Positions 24,016 through 35,580 of a stretch of 64,000 nucleotides of DNA are shown here, piece by piece. This stretch comes from Escarpia spicata (Eukaryota; Annelida; Polychaeta; Sabellida; Siboglinidae). A model generated the notes under the pieces. The model did not search any database and was not told where the DNA came from. It worked only from the letters and a program-made list of their open reading frames with translations. A program made the translations under genes and the position numbers. Position 1 is the first letter of the stretch. Each line of letters opens with the position of its first letter. The DNA is taken from NCBI GenBank assembly GCA_963995525.1, contig OZ023206.1, forward strand, positions 28,140,960-28,204,959, given 5' to 3'.

Positions 24016-25965
24016 TTAAGGCCTGATACGGGTGCTAATTTACGCTTTTTTAACCAAATATGTCAATTTAATTTTCCATCGCCATATAGTAGATTTGTAT
24101 GTTTACTATAAATAAACTTCATTTTTAGACCAACAACATACCTCTAAACGACTTTTATTCATGTATAAAGTCCACACCTATCACAATGGTATATCCATTT
24201 TTATTGGGAAGACGCGAAATGCGCTGAAAGTTGTCGATGTTTACGTCATGACAACGCGGTCCTTCCTTCGACATACGCCATCTTGTTTGATATTTTTAGA
24301 ACCGCCAAAACGTCGTCTGTCAATCACCGTAGTCAGTAATCCCGCCCTTGTGAAAGCATTCAGCCAACATCGTTTTTTATGCAAGTTATAGTTTGCCGAG
24401 AATGACCTTATTTGGCATTCGGTAACCGTTGTGTCGTCATCCGCTTAGTTCCGTGACGCGCCTTGTGTCTACGACCACTCTGATTGGTTTACGAAGTTGC
24501 GCGAGCGCAAAACTCCCAGCATGCCACTTGTTGCTACTTCCCATTGTTTATAAAATATGGCGGTTTTCTCGAGCGATGTGAGTTTTGTCTAAGACGATGT
24601 CGATAAGAGATAGTTTAGTGTTAGTTAGCATAGAGAAACGTTGCGGAAAGGGAAGGTGTGGCTGAATTTCATTTGTGAAGAAAATGCGGCAGTTATTGGC
24701 GGCTTCTGCACGGGGAAAACGCAAGTTAATTTCGTCGCCTGTCAGAAACGCTGGCGAAGACGCGGCAATGCCAGTCGGAGCTGTCACTTCGACTTCACTG
24801 CCCGTTGCCATGGCTGAGTGTGGGGCTTGTGCTAATGTTACTTTCGGCACCAGTGACGGTACGATAGTTAAAGAGACTGCAGCTTTGCCAAGTAGTGCGT
24901 CCTGTAGCCGGACAAAGCTAGCGCTGATGCATGATGACAGCAGCCTATTAACTGGCCTTGGGCTTGACATGTTAACTGTTTTGTGTGTCTAAGACTAAGT
25001 TATTGCTTTGTTAACTTATATTTTCATATCTGTTGCAATTTATATATGGACGTATGTTCTTTTCAGTAAAACCTGTAACTTGCTGTTGCCCCAGATTTGT
25101 TGGCATATAAATACAGTTTTACTATTATCATGTTGTTAATATATTTCATCATAAACATTGCTTGTTATGCATAATTTATGTTGTGAGAAAACAAACACCT
25201 TTAATTGGATTGTTTTGGCTGTATACAGCCATGACAATTCAGTGTCAGATGGACGTTTACAGAAAATCAGATGATGATGCACATGACTTTTATATTTAAA
25301 AAAAAGCTAAATTGTGTAAATTCTGTGGATGTATTTCATCTCAAATATTATTTATTGTACATAATTAATGTCTGGGAGATAAACAAACACAATTTATCGA
25401 ATGCATTACTTGTTTACAATAATATTATTCATATTATCATTGGATAAACTTTGACGGCCGTTTACAGAAAATCGCGTTTTTGGCCAAACTTGCAACGCTC
25501 TGGAAGTAAAAATGATATGATAATCTGGTTTGGATTGTTGTGTTCTCCTGGATATTCTGCACAATCTGTATAAAAAACATTTTGAATTTGTGTTTTATCT
25601 TTGTAGTTATCTAAAAAAAATGTTGCATTTTCAATAAATCGGTTTTGAAAATTCAAAATAAAATATAAATATACAGAAACATTGAAATGTTTTTTATACA
25701 GATTGTGGAGAATATCCAGGAGAATACAACAGGCTAAGTCAGATTACCATATCATTTTCACTTCCAGAGTGTTGCAATTTTCTAGATGTGCTATGAATAC
25801 CACCATTTGGTGGCCATTTTGTTTATTACCATGAAAACTGGGGGGTCTGGCAGGAAAAAATGTCACATTTTTTACTCGGTAATAGCTTTTCTACAGCTTG
25901 GATGCCAACAAATTATATTAATTATGCATTTTAAAAAGTGTCCTATCTAGCTGCCATACCTCCCC
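24016..25965 (+). mobile_element. Long, diverged member of the GGCCAGACAC TTAA family
   Basis: Left end TTAAGGCCTGATACGG, and 24095-24170 aligns with 21835-21900 of the 706-bp element. 25798-25960 aligns with 22300-22450 (TGGTGGCCATTTTGTTTRTTACC). The right terminus is damaged (GCTGCCATACCTCCCC). The 1.3-kb interior, absent from the MITE, includes an ORF with GC-rich upstream sequence. Confidence 0.7.
24675..24992 (+). CDS. Unidentified ORF, probably transposon-encoded
   Basis: 105 residues, MKKMRQLLAASARGKRKLIS..., basic at the start then Ala/Ser/Thr-rich, ending in a stop. Its position in the interior of the long TTAA element suggests the first exon or remnant of that element's own protein. 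No domain recognised; it could be a chance ORF. Confidence 0.35.
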   Translation: MKKMRQLLAASARGKRKLISSPVRNAGEDAAMPVGAVTSTSLPVAMAECGACANVTFGTSDGTIVKETAALPSSASCSRTKLALMHDDSSLLTGLGLDMLTVLCV

Positions 25966-26082
25966 ATGGGACTAATTTCTTGTACTTTGCTGTTATGAAA
26001 ATAATTTGGGATTGTGCTAGGGTGACCTTAAATGCAAGATGGCTGTATTACAGAGGTGACTGTAAAGCAAGGTTCGACTGTA
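25966..26082 (+). mobile_element. Tigger-like MITE fragment
   Basis: Parallel to 2207-2315: ATTTCYTRYACTTTG..., then GAGGTGACYGTAAAGCAAGG and TTCKACTGT. Confidence 0.7.
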
Positions 26083-26139
26083 TATAACATTTCTACGACT
26101 GCGAACTGATGCAAGTAAGTGTGAATGTTGCTGTTGCAG

Positions 26140-26372
26140 TATCCCCCCAAGTATGGCATCACCACAGTTCAACCTGTCGCAAGGCTTGGGGCGTGGATCC
26201 CTTCAGTACCACAATCCCAGTCCGGGAGCGGTAAGGGGCAGCGTAAACGGCACTCCCGACACTGCCAGTGTGTGTGGCTCTGATGACGGAAGTGTGCACA
26301 CTGAGGGGCGGAGACAGGTCGTACGCAACCGCAAACCGAAGGGTGATTGTGTTGTCTGCAAAGTCAATAAAG
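26140..26372 (+). CDS. TDRD1-like: Exon 6: linker and first zinc-binding pair of MYND finger
   Basis: Acceptor TTGCTGTTGCAG and donor AAAG|GTCAGT. It reads IPPSMASPQFNLSQGLGRGS and continues through a Gly/Ser linker into GRRQVVRNRKPKGDCVVCKV. CVVC supplies the first C-x2-C of the MYND finger. The linker contains Arg-Gly pairs (GRGS, VRGS) but no run that defines a function. It ends in phase 1, splitting a Gly codon inside the finger. Confidence 0.9.
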
Positions 26373-26498
26373 GTCAGTCTCTGTTTTTTTATCCTGATTG
26401 TAATACGTTTATTTGAGTTTCAACCATACTGTCACTACCCTTGCAACTTCCTGTCAAATTTAAATTATCCAATACTGCATGCTTTATCTACATACAGT

Positions 26499-26620
26499 GT
26501 TCTGCCTAGGTCGAATTTGTAGGGCGTTATGCCCTGCCCTTTTTCAGTGACGCCCGGTACCCAAAAAAGGCAAAAAGAACGCCCTGCCTTTTTTACACGA
26601 AGCCCTGGTATGTTTGCATT
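26499..26620. repeat. Transposon-end-like segment with repeated GCCCTGCC words
   Basis: CAGTGTTCTGCCTAGG followed by repeated GGGCGTTATGCCCTGCC / ACGCCCTGCC. The style matches the subterminal word repeats of other elements here. Its partner end was not found. Confidence 0.35.
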
Positions 26621-26879
26621 GTAACCCTACTCATGGCTGCAGGCGGTTACACGATTGTGGATATTAAATTTGAGAGTGTCTACAAGCGCCCCAATCTCGA
26701 AAGACATTCATATCCCGATTGCGCCATGTATGCAGTGCGATTGTTCAACAAGCCAGCGTCCTGCGATCGGGAATGGGATGCGTCAGGAGATCGGGGCGCT
26801 CAGTTCGATTGTTCAAATGCCCCTATTTCCTATCCTGATCGCCGTTAAATTCTTAAGGGTAGCCACTACCCGAAAACAG

Positions 26880-27334
26880 CCATAGGCCATATCTCTGTTA
26901 GCACTGAACATATCTTAGCCAAATTTGGAGTACTAATTAGTTAAATGAATAGTACATCATACGTGGAATGTGGGCTCATTTGCTTGTGCAGTGCCATGAC
27001 AATCAACATTTCTAATGTGATAGAGGGGCATGCATCCTTGACAATTATTCTGAGCTAACAATTGTATGTGTGATCATGCAGTTGTCAAGAATCATTAGCT
27101 AGAATACTCCTTTGTGCAATAAGGTGGTTTTGGGCAAGGAAGTTTGACTGCAATGACTGTTGTGAGATGGGACTTTAGGTTTGAGCTATTTTCATGACGT
27201 CTTGAAAAATGCTCAAACCTGAACACACCAAACGTGCCTATATTTCACACATCATATACCATTCATTTTTCTAATCAGTGCTCCAAATCTGGTTATGATA
27301 TGTTCAATATTAAAAGAGATATGGCATATTGGTT
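26880..27334. mobile_element. Foldback element with long imperfect TIRs of about 95 bp
   Basis: 26880-26980 and 27235-27334 are imperfect inverted copies (GCCATATCTCT...TGAACATATC...ATTTGGAG.ACT.ATTAG). The central 250 bp is unique. Confidence 0.75.
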
Positions 27335-27379
27335 ATATGGGCGTTTTCGAGTAGTGGTTACCCTCAATCGTGTGTGCCA

Positions 27380-27775
27380 AATATATTAAAATACCTTGAT
27401 TTGAGGAGGCATCGACCTTCGAAAGTGGATAGACCAGAGCGACGGACTTTCGTGCAGCACCTTGACTACATACATATCATCAAGCAGTCATTTTGTTCAT
27501 ATCTTCAAAAGTTAGTCTGATCGCCGGGAGACTTCTACCGTTAGATTTGTCATTAAATTTTTCTCGTGATGTGTAGAAAATTATTAAAATACGTTTTGAT
27601 CTGAGGAGGCACCGACCATTGCAAGTCGATAGACCTTGTTCGCAATGAACTTTTGCGCAACGCCTCGACTGTACATATCGTCAAGCAGTCCTTATTTTGT
27701 GTGTGTGTGTATCTTCAAAAGTTGAAGCCTGATTTGTCATTAAATTCTTAATCATGTGATGCGCACAAAAATTAG
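27380..27775 (+). repeat. Tandem duplication, about 200 bp x 2
   Basis: Two diverged copies contain TTAAAATAC.TTGAT, GAGGAGGCA.CGACC, ATCAAGCAGTC / GTCAAGCAGTC, ATCTTCAAAAGTT and ATTTGTCATTAAAT in the same order. Confidence 0.75.
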
Positions 27776-27833
27776 AAAACGGCAAGGTGGTCCACCTCTC
27801 TCGTCGTATACCAGGGGAAACACTGTAAAAGAT
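27776..27833 (+). mobile_element. Terminal fragment of the CAGTGTTTCCCCTGG hAT-like family
   Basis: TATACCAGGGGAAACACTG equals the right end of the element at 59013-61487. Only the terminus remains. Confidence 0.65.
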
Positions 27834-28247
27834 CCCATACGAGGGTAAATGTGTAACCTGTCATGGACTCATAGAGTGGAGGTCTCTGTCTCTAACCCAC
27901 TGGATCTTGCTCCTAGTGGCCGGGGTTGCTTCCTGGTCGGACGTGTGAGAGACTCCGAGCAGGCAGTGTATACACTGTGCCACTGAACCCCTCCTACATA
28001 TCTCATAACAACTCAACCGGAGCAAACATCCTTTTTCTGCAGCTGTGCCCCCCGGTTTGGAACAAGCCCTACCATCAGTTTAAAATTGTCTGAAACTACA
28101 GCCTCCTTCCACATGAAACTGAAGATGCCTATTCCAAATTGTATTTTCATACATTTCCAACTTCAGCAGATGGCCTGCCATCTGCTGAAAACTGGCCACT
28201 ATTTGTTGTGTTAGAACTGTCGTAGAACTGTTGTCGTCTGGTTGCAG

Positions 28248-28350
28248 GCACGTTCCACTGTAGCCAGTGCAAGGAGACAGCCTACTGTGGCAGAGAGTGC
28301 CAGAAGACCGACTGGCCAAGACACCAGCTGCTCTGTGTCAAGCGATCCAC
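28248..28350 (+). CDS. TDRD1-like: Exon 7: remainder of MYND zinc finger
   Basis: Acceptor GTCTGGTTGCAG and donor AC|GTTAGT. It reads TFHCSQCKETAYCGRECQKT then DWPRHQLLCVKRST. With CVVC from exon 6 this completes the MYND ligand set: C-x2-C, C-x2-C, C-x3-C and H-x3-C. MYND fingers are protein-interaction modules; in TDRD1 and Vreteno the finger lies just before the Tudor array. All eight zinc ligands are present. The intron splitting the finger begins a transposon only 35 bp downstream. Confidence 0.95.
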
Positions 28351-28385
28351 GTTAGTGTCTTGTTTAGTTCGTGTGTGCGGGGGGT

Positions 28386-29872
28386 AGTGCTGGTTCGATA
28401 TTCGATATATCGAAGTATCACGATACTTGTGAAAGTTTGATACCGATACTTCGTGGTATCGCGATACTTCGATATTTTGGTATCGAACGGCCACAGTTCG
28501 ATACCTTCGATCATTCGATACCTTCGATACTTTGTCGATACCTATACTTCGATATCGACGTCGATGCGAAGACGTAACATCGTTTCCGAAGACGAAGTTA
28601 CGGCCGGATGTACGGAAAGTACGGCTACTCCACTGCAGGCTTCGCTTCCTAACTTGATAGGGTTGACTATGTTGTATGTATTAGGCCGCTTAGGCGTGGG
28701 TCTTTTTCAAAAAACAATAAAATGTAACATCTCAGTGATTTTATAAAGCTTTATTGTGGAGTCAGTTTCCAAAAAAGTCTGTACAAATAATTATTTCAGT
28801 GCGAACTCAGCTTAGCCTCGATTATTCAAGCCTTATTACAACGTTGGGTGGCACTACCGTTTGCTTCACCACTTTACCTTGCTCACTCTACAGCATACCA
28901 AAAACACAACATTCCAGTAATTTTATAGAGTGTTTATTGCACGCATTAGTATTCATGAATCTAGTTTAATATAATAATATAAATAATTATTCAAGCGCGA
29001 CACACTAGACTTGTTTGCCCAGGTTCCGTTTGGTGGCGCTATGTTTTGTTGTTTGATGGCGCCACCGTTTGCCGTACTCGGTCAACCAAGATGAACGACA
29101 AAATGTCAAAACGCACATCGCCAATTTGGCAGTTTTTTTAAACAAATACGGAAACACTGTAGAGTCTACTATGCCAGAAACCCTCCCCCCAAACTAGTGG
29201 GGGAAATACATCGAATTTGACGAAACATGTCACTGTCCATCATCCAAGAGACTACCAAAACATGATGATTTAAGGAAGTCGTGGTAACACTAACAGTAAC
29301 AACAACGTCAACGAGACCGACGTGTTCCATCAACATTTTCGTCAGAAACCAAGCAATGGACATTTAGTAATAGGTACAGTCGAAGTGAATCGCCATCGGT
29401 TGCAGAGTCCACTGCGGCGAAAGTGTCAAGAAGTGACGTACGCGATGTGACTACCAGTTTTATTTATTTATTATTACTAGGTATTCTATTGCTATTGTCT
29501 GTAATACTGAATTGTTTTAATGTTACATTACAATTACTTTTACAATATTAATAAATTATAATTAAACAATTACAATTTACAACTGTTATTTGGTTATTGA
29601 AATAAAATGAAAATTGCACATTAAACATTGTTTGCATAACTATATCAATTAGTATGTAACAATGGTTAAGTTGAAAATTGAATAGGTGTACCGTATAGTT
29701 CCCAACAGACGCTGAGAGCGTATGCTAAGACTTGGGTGCACGACTATGGATAGTGTGTTTCTATTGGGATCTATACTGTATGTAAATTAGACTTACAACG
29801 TAAGTATCGAGTATCGAACAAAATTCTAGTATCGATCGATATCGAAGAATTCTGGTATTGAACCAGCACTGG
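28386..29872 (+). mobile_element. TIR element with TATCGA-rich subterminal arrays
   Basis: Ends AGTGCTGGTTCGATA and inverted TATTGAACCAGCACTG. The left 150 bp is packed with GATAC/TATCG words, and the right end has similar ones. The G-run flanks prevent a clear target duplication call. hAT-like by terminus style; no transposase seen. Confidence 0.7.
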
Positions 29873-30148
29873 GGGGGGGGTTGGTCACTATTTTACGTCT
29901 GGGTTTGTTGTATACAAATGAAGTGCAGGTGGTGTTGACACCTGTGACTTTTCGCTCCAATGTAAATCTTTATGTACAGGATAAAGGTTACGTTTGTGGG
30001 ATATGAGCTTTGTGCTGCACACAGGGGGTTACTTGTCTACCTACAAGTTGACAGAAACCAGAATTTCTATCTTTTTATACAGTCAAGAACTGTTTGAAGT
30101 TGTTTTTTCTAATAAGCAGAAAAAAGAAGAAACTGCAGGAGTTCGTGA

Positions 30149-30430
30149 GGCATGGCAGCGTAGTAGTTAAAACATTGGGCTAGCCATCATAAGATTCTGG
30201 GTTCAAAGTATGTTTACGTACTCCATCTTGCTCCAGTTCACTTAGCTGTATGAATGAGTACTTAGCTATAGACAGTGGTGGATGTTTGTATATGAATAGC
30301 CTTAGTGTAGTAGTTGTAGCGTGGCTGAATGCTTCTAAGAGAAGTCGAGATGGTGTTCGATTGGTCTTCCAGTGGGTGAAGTCTAGCGTTTTAGCAGTCA
30401 TAAGGACTGGACACCATGTGATGTAAGAAC
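30149..30430 (+). mobile_element. tRNA-derived SINE
   Basis: Box A-like GGCAGCGTAGTAGTTAAAAC, box B-like GGGTTCAAAG, then the family body (GCTGTATGAATGAGTAC... GAAGTCGAGATGGTGTTCGA) in the same order as the inverted copy at 63270-63574. Confidence 0.85.
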
Positions 30431-30736
30431 ATACCTTTTATGTTTTGCCCCATGAAGGTAACACATGAAGGTTTTAATAATGACAGGTTGGCATTTTGTC
30501 ATAACCTTTTTTCTTTGGCTTTGCGACAGTGCAACAGTAATTTACTAGGTTTCAGCTCTTGTTTTCACTAATTTGGTGCAGAACACCATATATCACCCTA
30601 ACAGTACACTCATTGCTTGAGGGTTTAGGAAATATGTGTATGTAGTTAGCTGAGTGTGTTTGTTTAGTCTGACCCCTAAATTAATTTGATTATTTTCAGT
30701 AGAGAAATAACTGGAAATATGTTTATATTCTTTCAG

Positions 30737-30791
30737 CCAGGAAAAAGAATTTGAGAAGCATTTTGAAGTTGAGATTGATTGTACGCCTGAG
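30737..30791 (+). CDS. TDRD1-like: Exon 8: short charged linker
   Basis: Acceptor TATTCTTTCAG and donor GAG|GTAAGA. The first base completes Thr from exon 7, then QEKEFEKHFEVEIDCTPE. Only 55 nt, and no known domain. It is supported by strong splice sites and phase agreement (2 to 0) with both neighbours. Confidence 0.78.
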
Positions 30792-31013
30792 GTAAGATTT
30801 GTTTAAACAAAAGGCTCTTTGATTGATTAACTGTTAGATTTTATACACAACCTATATCTACCTAATTTCCAGTCTATTATATATGTATAAAAAGGTAACA
30901 GGTGATTTAATAATCAGTTTGCTTGAAGATAGCCATATAACAAAACAAAAATGTAATGCAGTAGTTTCATAAAACATCCTACAGAAATTGGAATTCAAGT
31001 TTCCATTTTTTAT

Positions 31014-32225
31014 TAGTCCTTTGGGCCGAAGGTCCAATGGACTTATGCCATTACTCCATGTCCGCCACGCGCCGTTACCTGCCATATCTCGGAAACCGTT
31101 CAGCAACTTTTTCTATAATTTTGCGTCGATGTATGTTAGGGTACTGCCACTATGCACGAGAAATCTGTATTTTATTGAATCATTCTAAGGCCCCCACAGG
31201 GCCCCCAAAACTAGTACATTTTTGCCAATTTGTTTCAAAAACTCTTCAATAACTTTTTCTCTGATTTTGCATAGACATTTCATGTGGTAGTGCTGCCATA
31301 CACAATAAATCTGTATTTTATTTAATCATTCTCGGGACCCAAAATGTTAAATTTGTCCTACTATTTCCCTACTGCTGTAAGCCTTCTGCACTGATCTCTA
31401 TTTATAACTGCCTCTAATCTCTATTTATAACTGGACAATGGACTTTGCTCTATCTCTGATCACTGAGGTGGCTGAGTGGAACGGCCTCAGTGTCAGAGAT
31501 TATGCTGTAAGCTTATTTATTGGACTAGCCTAGGCTCACTGCCTGCCATTGTCCTAGTGTCAAACAGAATGCCTCCATGTGGGCTGTAACTATAATGTGT
31601 AATGGGAATCCCTACTGCACTAGCAGACACTGAGAAACTCTAAAACAGCAATAGACATAATTATCAATGTAATATAAAAATATGATCTAGGATTAAAATA
31701 AAATAACTTAGGTATACTCGAAAAGGTTAGAGCATATTTAGCGAAAATTATAAGGAATATAATTCAGATGTTGCAGCTATTACTTCTCTCCAATTAAATC
31801 TATATTATGTCATTAATTGTTACTGTTTTAAAGTCAAAATGCATGCTATGTATATGTTCCTTGTGAACAAGTAAAGTTTTATCATAGTTCATCTCTTCCT
31901 TCCATTCTGGGGGAGGGTGGTAGAGGCAAAATAAGAACAGAAAATGTGTGCACATTTTCTTAAACAACCTTTAACTGTGCTAAATGCGAGATTGCAGCTC
32001 ATGAACTCTCCTGCAAAGTTTCCACAGGAAATCAGCCTAAATAGCAGAGTATCGGGATAAAATTGTACAGTAGTTTTAGTAACACATTAACTAATATATA
32101 GAATCTTCACAAAACTAAACTGTCTACTATTTTATTTCCAGCTGTATCTTCACTGGCATGCATGTGGTCTCCACTAAAATTCACAATATAGTCCAAAGGA
32201 CTTCAGGGCCTCTTGGCCCATTTTT
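31014..32225 (+). mobile_element. Complete 1.2-kb hairpin-ended AGTCCTTTGG element
   Basis: Left TAGTCCTTTGGGCCGAAGG, then GGTCCAATGGACT; right TAGTCCAAAGGACTTCAGGG then CTTGGCCCATTTTT. The flanks (30990-31013 and 32226-32300) match an uninterrupted copy at 34041-34135, which fixes the borders. No ORF. Confidence 0.8.
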
Positions 32226-32300
32226 CTAACAAATAAACACATAAATTAAGTTATCTTTGTTACTATCACCATTACTAAGATTATCTGGTTACCACCATGC

Positions 32301-33008
32301 AAATTGATTAGTACGTCATATGTGACATAATGCACCAGTTGGTTATTTTTAACGACAGGATAAGTAGTTTTTAAGATACGACAGTTATGAAACTAGCATT
32401 TCTTGAGGAGCCCATGTCCTTGAAGCATATCTCAAGGATGTAGCTTTCTTGAGAGGTAAATGGGTCGAACAAGTTCGTCAGCTTTTTTGACATTGGTGCA
32501 TGCAGACATGGTGTTTCCCATGGATTACACATATTCAGTAATTGTTTGAGAACCATGGCCATGGCCCTTAATTATACTGAATTGTTTCATTTTTATGGGG
32601 AATTTCTGCCATGATAAAATACATATATTTTCTTGTTTTTGTTGCAAAATTATGAAAACGAACAACATAACACTCAAAGCAGAAGGTAAGTTTGTATCAA
32701 ATTGGTTTGGGATAACTAAACTGATACTAAAAATATATCATTCCACAATGGCCCTTTTGTGTCACTGAATTAATGCCAAAATGATCAAAAATTAAAAAAA
32801 AATAGAGTAAATTATGAAATTGAATAACATAGAAACTGCGAAGGGGTTAACATTTTTCTTGAGGGGTCTGCCAGTAAAACATACCGCTATGATGAAGTTG
32901 AAACAAAAGATACACATTCTCCACATTAGAGACATGGCCACTGACTGAAGCCATTGCAAAGGTGTTGTGGCATATGTGAAAGTGAAAGTGGGTGGTGTTT
33001 GGTTACAG
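32301..33008. other. Intron 8, nothing recognised
   Basis: No repeat or coding signal apart from short shadow ORFs. Confidence 0.4.
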
Positions 33009-33110
33009 GAAGTCCATGAGCACCTGCTGGAGCAGATGATGGCAGCTCACAGAGCCTGTAAGCTGGAGGACTTGGCAAGAGAAACCCTTCCTCATGGCAC
33101 ATCTACCTTG
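33009..33110 (+). CDS. TDRD1-like: Exon 9: helical linker before Tudor 1
   Basis: Acceptor GGTTACAG and donor TTG|GTAAGT. It reads EVHEHLLEQMMAAHRACKLE then DLARETLPHGTSTL. It is probably helical, ending in the first strand of the extended Tudor (staphylococcal-nuclease-like) half of Tudor 1. Phase 0 at both ends. Confidence 0.8.
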
Positions 33111-33234
33111 GTAAGTCTTTGTTTTCCCCCACATTCCATCTTCTAAGGGCGAGATTTTACCCTAATATAGTAGAAGCTGTCACAATCCTAAGCAAGTAAT
33201 ATTACTATTATCACTATATAGATAGACTAATGCA

Positions 33235-33395
33235 GAGACCCATCACCCCGTCATTTGGACGGGCTGAATCGGCCAGGAGCGGGTAAGAATTTTGAATGAT
33301 GGGTTAAAACCCGTCAACTATGTAATGACCCGAACTAGCCCTTCACAGGACATTTCCAGGAAATACTCATGATGCATGGCACTGTCTTGACGGGC
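33235..33395 (-). repeat. Fragment shared with 57680-57830
   Basis: Contains AGAGACCCATCACCCCGTCA with GGACGGG words; 57790-57830 carries the related CCGTCCAAATGACGGGTGGA in inverted sense. Confidence 0.5.
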
Positions 33396-33403
33396 AAAAA
33401 TAT

Positions 33404-33973
33404 TATTTTGAGCAAATATTGGCAAATTTGGAAACTGCCATTTTTTATTGAATCCGTACATAGTTATAATTCTTGCAAATCCATGTTCTCTATATATTCT
33501 ATTGTGAAATGATCAGAGCATTTTTTGAAATGTGTTTTTATTTTTTAATTATTTTTTGGTAGTAAAGTACGAAAAAAAATCTTGTTTTGGGGCAACAAAT
33601 ATGGCTATATCTTTAAAACTATTCATGATTTTAAAAACGTGTTTGATCATTGCACACAGTAGAATATGCTGAATGCAACACTAAAAACATTATTTATATA
33701 ACATAATTATTCCAAGAGATATCCCGTTTCCAAATGCAGAAATTTTAAGAATTTTTTTTTGGAGAAACTGGCTGACAAAGATTGCATAATGAATTTCATT
33801 ACATGATATCGACGTGCTTGATCCATGACTAAAACTCACTTAGAGGTACGTAATTGTCATAGAAGTGAACTTTATTGATAGTATGCTTACAAAGGTATAA
33901 TAATCTGGCAGAAAACCATTTTTAGTATTTTTTGTCCAAAACCATTTCACCTGGGGTGTCTGGCCGTAAATAA
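33404..33973 (-). mobile_element. Partial GGCCAGACAC TTAA-family copy
   Basis: Aligns in reverse with 21753-22330 and ends GGGGTGTCTGGCCGTAAA, with one change in the terminal TTAAGGCCAGACAC. Confidence 0.85.
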
Positions 33974-34248
33974 TATGTTTGTACACACCATTGGACGAGA
34001 CAGTAGCTCTTGATGGTATTAAAATAATTTTATTAAAATAATTGAATTGAAGTTTACATTTTTTATTCTAACACAAACACATAAATTAAGCAATCTTTGC
34101 TACTGTCAACATTACTAAGATTGTCTGGTTACTAACAATAATGTACCTGCATTGAGTGATCAAACACTAACGATCACCTCATAAATCACTGTTTTTACCT
34201 GATAGGTACCCTCAACAGAGACCGGAACCATCAGCAGAAATTCAATAA

Positions 34249-34428
34249 TTCATCAAGTGAAGATATACACACATTCACACTAAGTTGATCAAGTGAAGAT
34301 ATACACACATTCACACTAAGTTGATCAAGTGAAGATATACACACATTCACACTAAGTTGATCAAGTGAAGATATACACATTCACACTAAGTTGATCAAGT
34401 GAAGATATACACACATTCACACTAAGTT
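34249..34428 (+). repeat. 36-bp tandem repeat, 5 copies
   Basis: Unit GATCAAGTGAAGATATACAC + ACATTCACACTAAGTT; one copy is 4 bp shorter. Confidence 0.95.
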
Positions 34429-34722
34429 GCGGTCACAAATCAGTAATCGCTATACCAATAGAGCCGCAATATCCAACATTTGCCATTCAGTAGAACCTGT
34501 ATTGGACAACCAGTTTCTTGGTTCACTTCACCGTTTTCTTAATGTTAACCATCCTGCCATGGGCATTTTTTTGAGCTGAAGGTGTGTTCGTTCAAGACAG
34601 GTTCTGTTGTACCTCTCATACCTACACCATGCTTTTTTCAATGTTTTGAGATGATCCCTAAGCGAAATTTATTATTTGATGTTTGAGATCACCCCTAACG
34701 TCTGTTGACCGTTGCCTTTTAG

Positions 34723-34818
34723 GTGGTTGTGATGGACGTAGCTGGGCCCAACAACTTCTGTGTGGTCAATGACAGTAAGACCTCTGAACTTCAGACCCTC
34801 AAAGATGACATGAATCTT
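34723..34818 (+). CDS. TDRD1-like: Exon 10: N-terminal SN-like part of Tudor 1
   Basis: Acceptor TTGCCTTTTAG and donor CTT|GTGAGT. It reads VVVMDVAGPNNFCVVNDSKT then SELQTLKDDMNL. This matches the usual opening of an extended Tudor unit (hydrophobic strand, P-x-x-F-x-V, then a helix before the barrel). Phase 0 at both ends. Confidence 0.88.
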
Positions 34819-35580
34819 GTGAGTGGCACACTTCCTATGACTGAAAGGATTGTTTATGTTTTAACCTTATAGTTGGCCACTGGGCTGAATTCGCCCCGCG
34901 CGATCAGTGCAAAACTGGCAAATTTTCTGCCCAATTCAGTATCACTTAAAAAAAAAATTGTTTCCGTCACTAGCAACTGACATGGGAATGTAAGGTATCA
35001 TTGGAAAGAAAAATAGAAAAGTCCTGATTCAGTAATAGCTGATCACAACCAAGCTTTCAAATGTCATAGTAGTAGATGCCCAAATATGGCTGATTTTACT
35101 ACGCTCTACATAACGAATTTACATTCCCATTCATATGGTCTAAACCAGGAAATGGAGGTACTAATGGAAAGTCCAACGTGGGTGAATTACATTTTCTCCG
35201 GTCCAAAGTAGCATGAAATAGCTGCTGTTAAAAGTCAATATTCTAGACATCAATGAATCAAGTAATTCAATCTTTTACTTTAAACAGTACCATATTGCGA
35301 CTCCATCAACTTGTCCCATTGGCACACATGTCCTGGACAATGTACTTGTCCGACTTGATCTGGACAAGTGTTAATGTAGAGCCCTGTTCCATAGGTGGGT
35401 GTGTGCTGACATTCTTGCAGGCCCTTAGCCAGAAATAATTTTTTGTCAGTCTTGAATTTATCTAAAGTGTGCCTCTTAGCGCATGAATGGCCTGTGTAGA
35501 AGTCGTTCATGTCAGTCACAGCCATTATTGGCCGGTTTATTTTGTTTAAATAACAAACCAGTCTCATTTGAGCCATTTAT
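34819..35580. other. Intron 10 before the 4.9-kb element
   Basis: No feature recognised; the two overlapping ORFs at 35253-35576 show no motif. Confidence 0.4.

Noticed and set aside
24675..24992. Exon of the Tudor gene or separate host gene
   Set aside because: It does not fit the exon 5 to exon 6 phase join, which is already satisfied, and it lies within a TTAA-family transposon.
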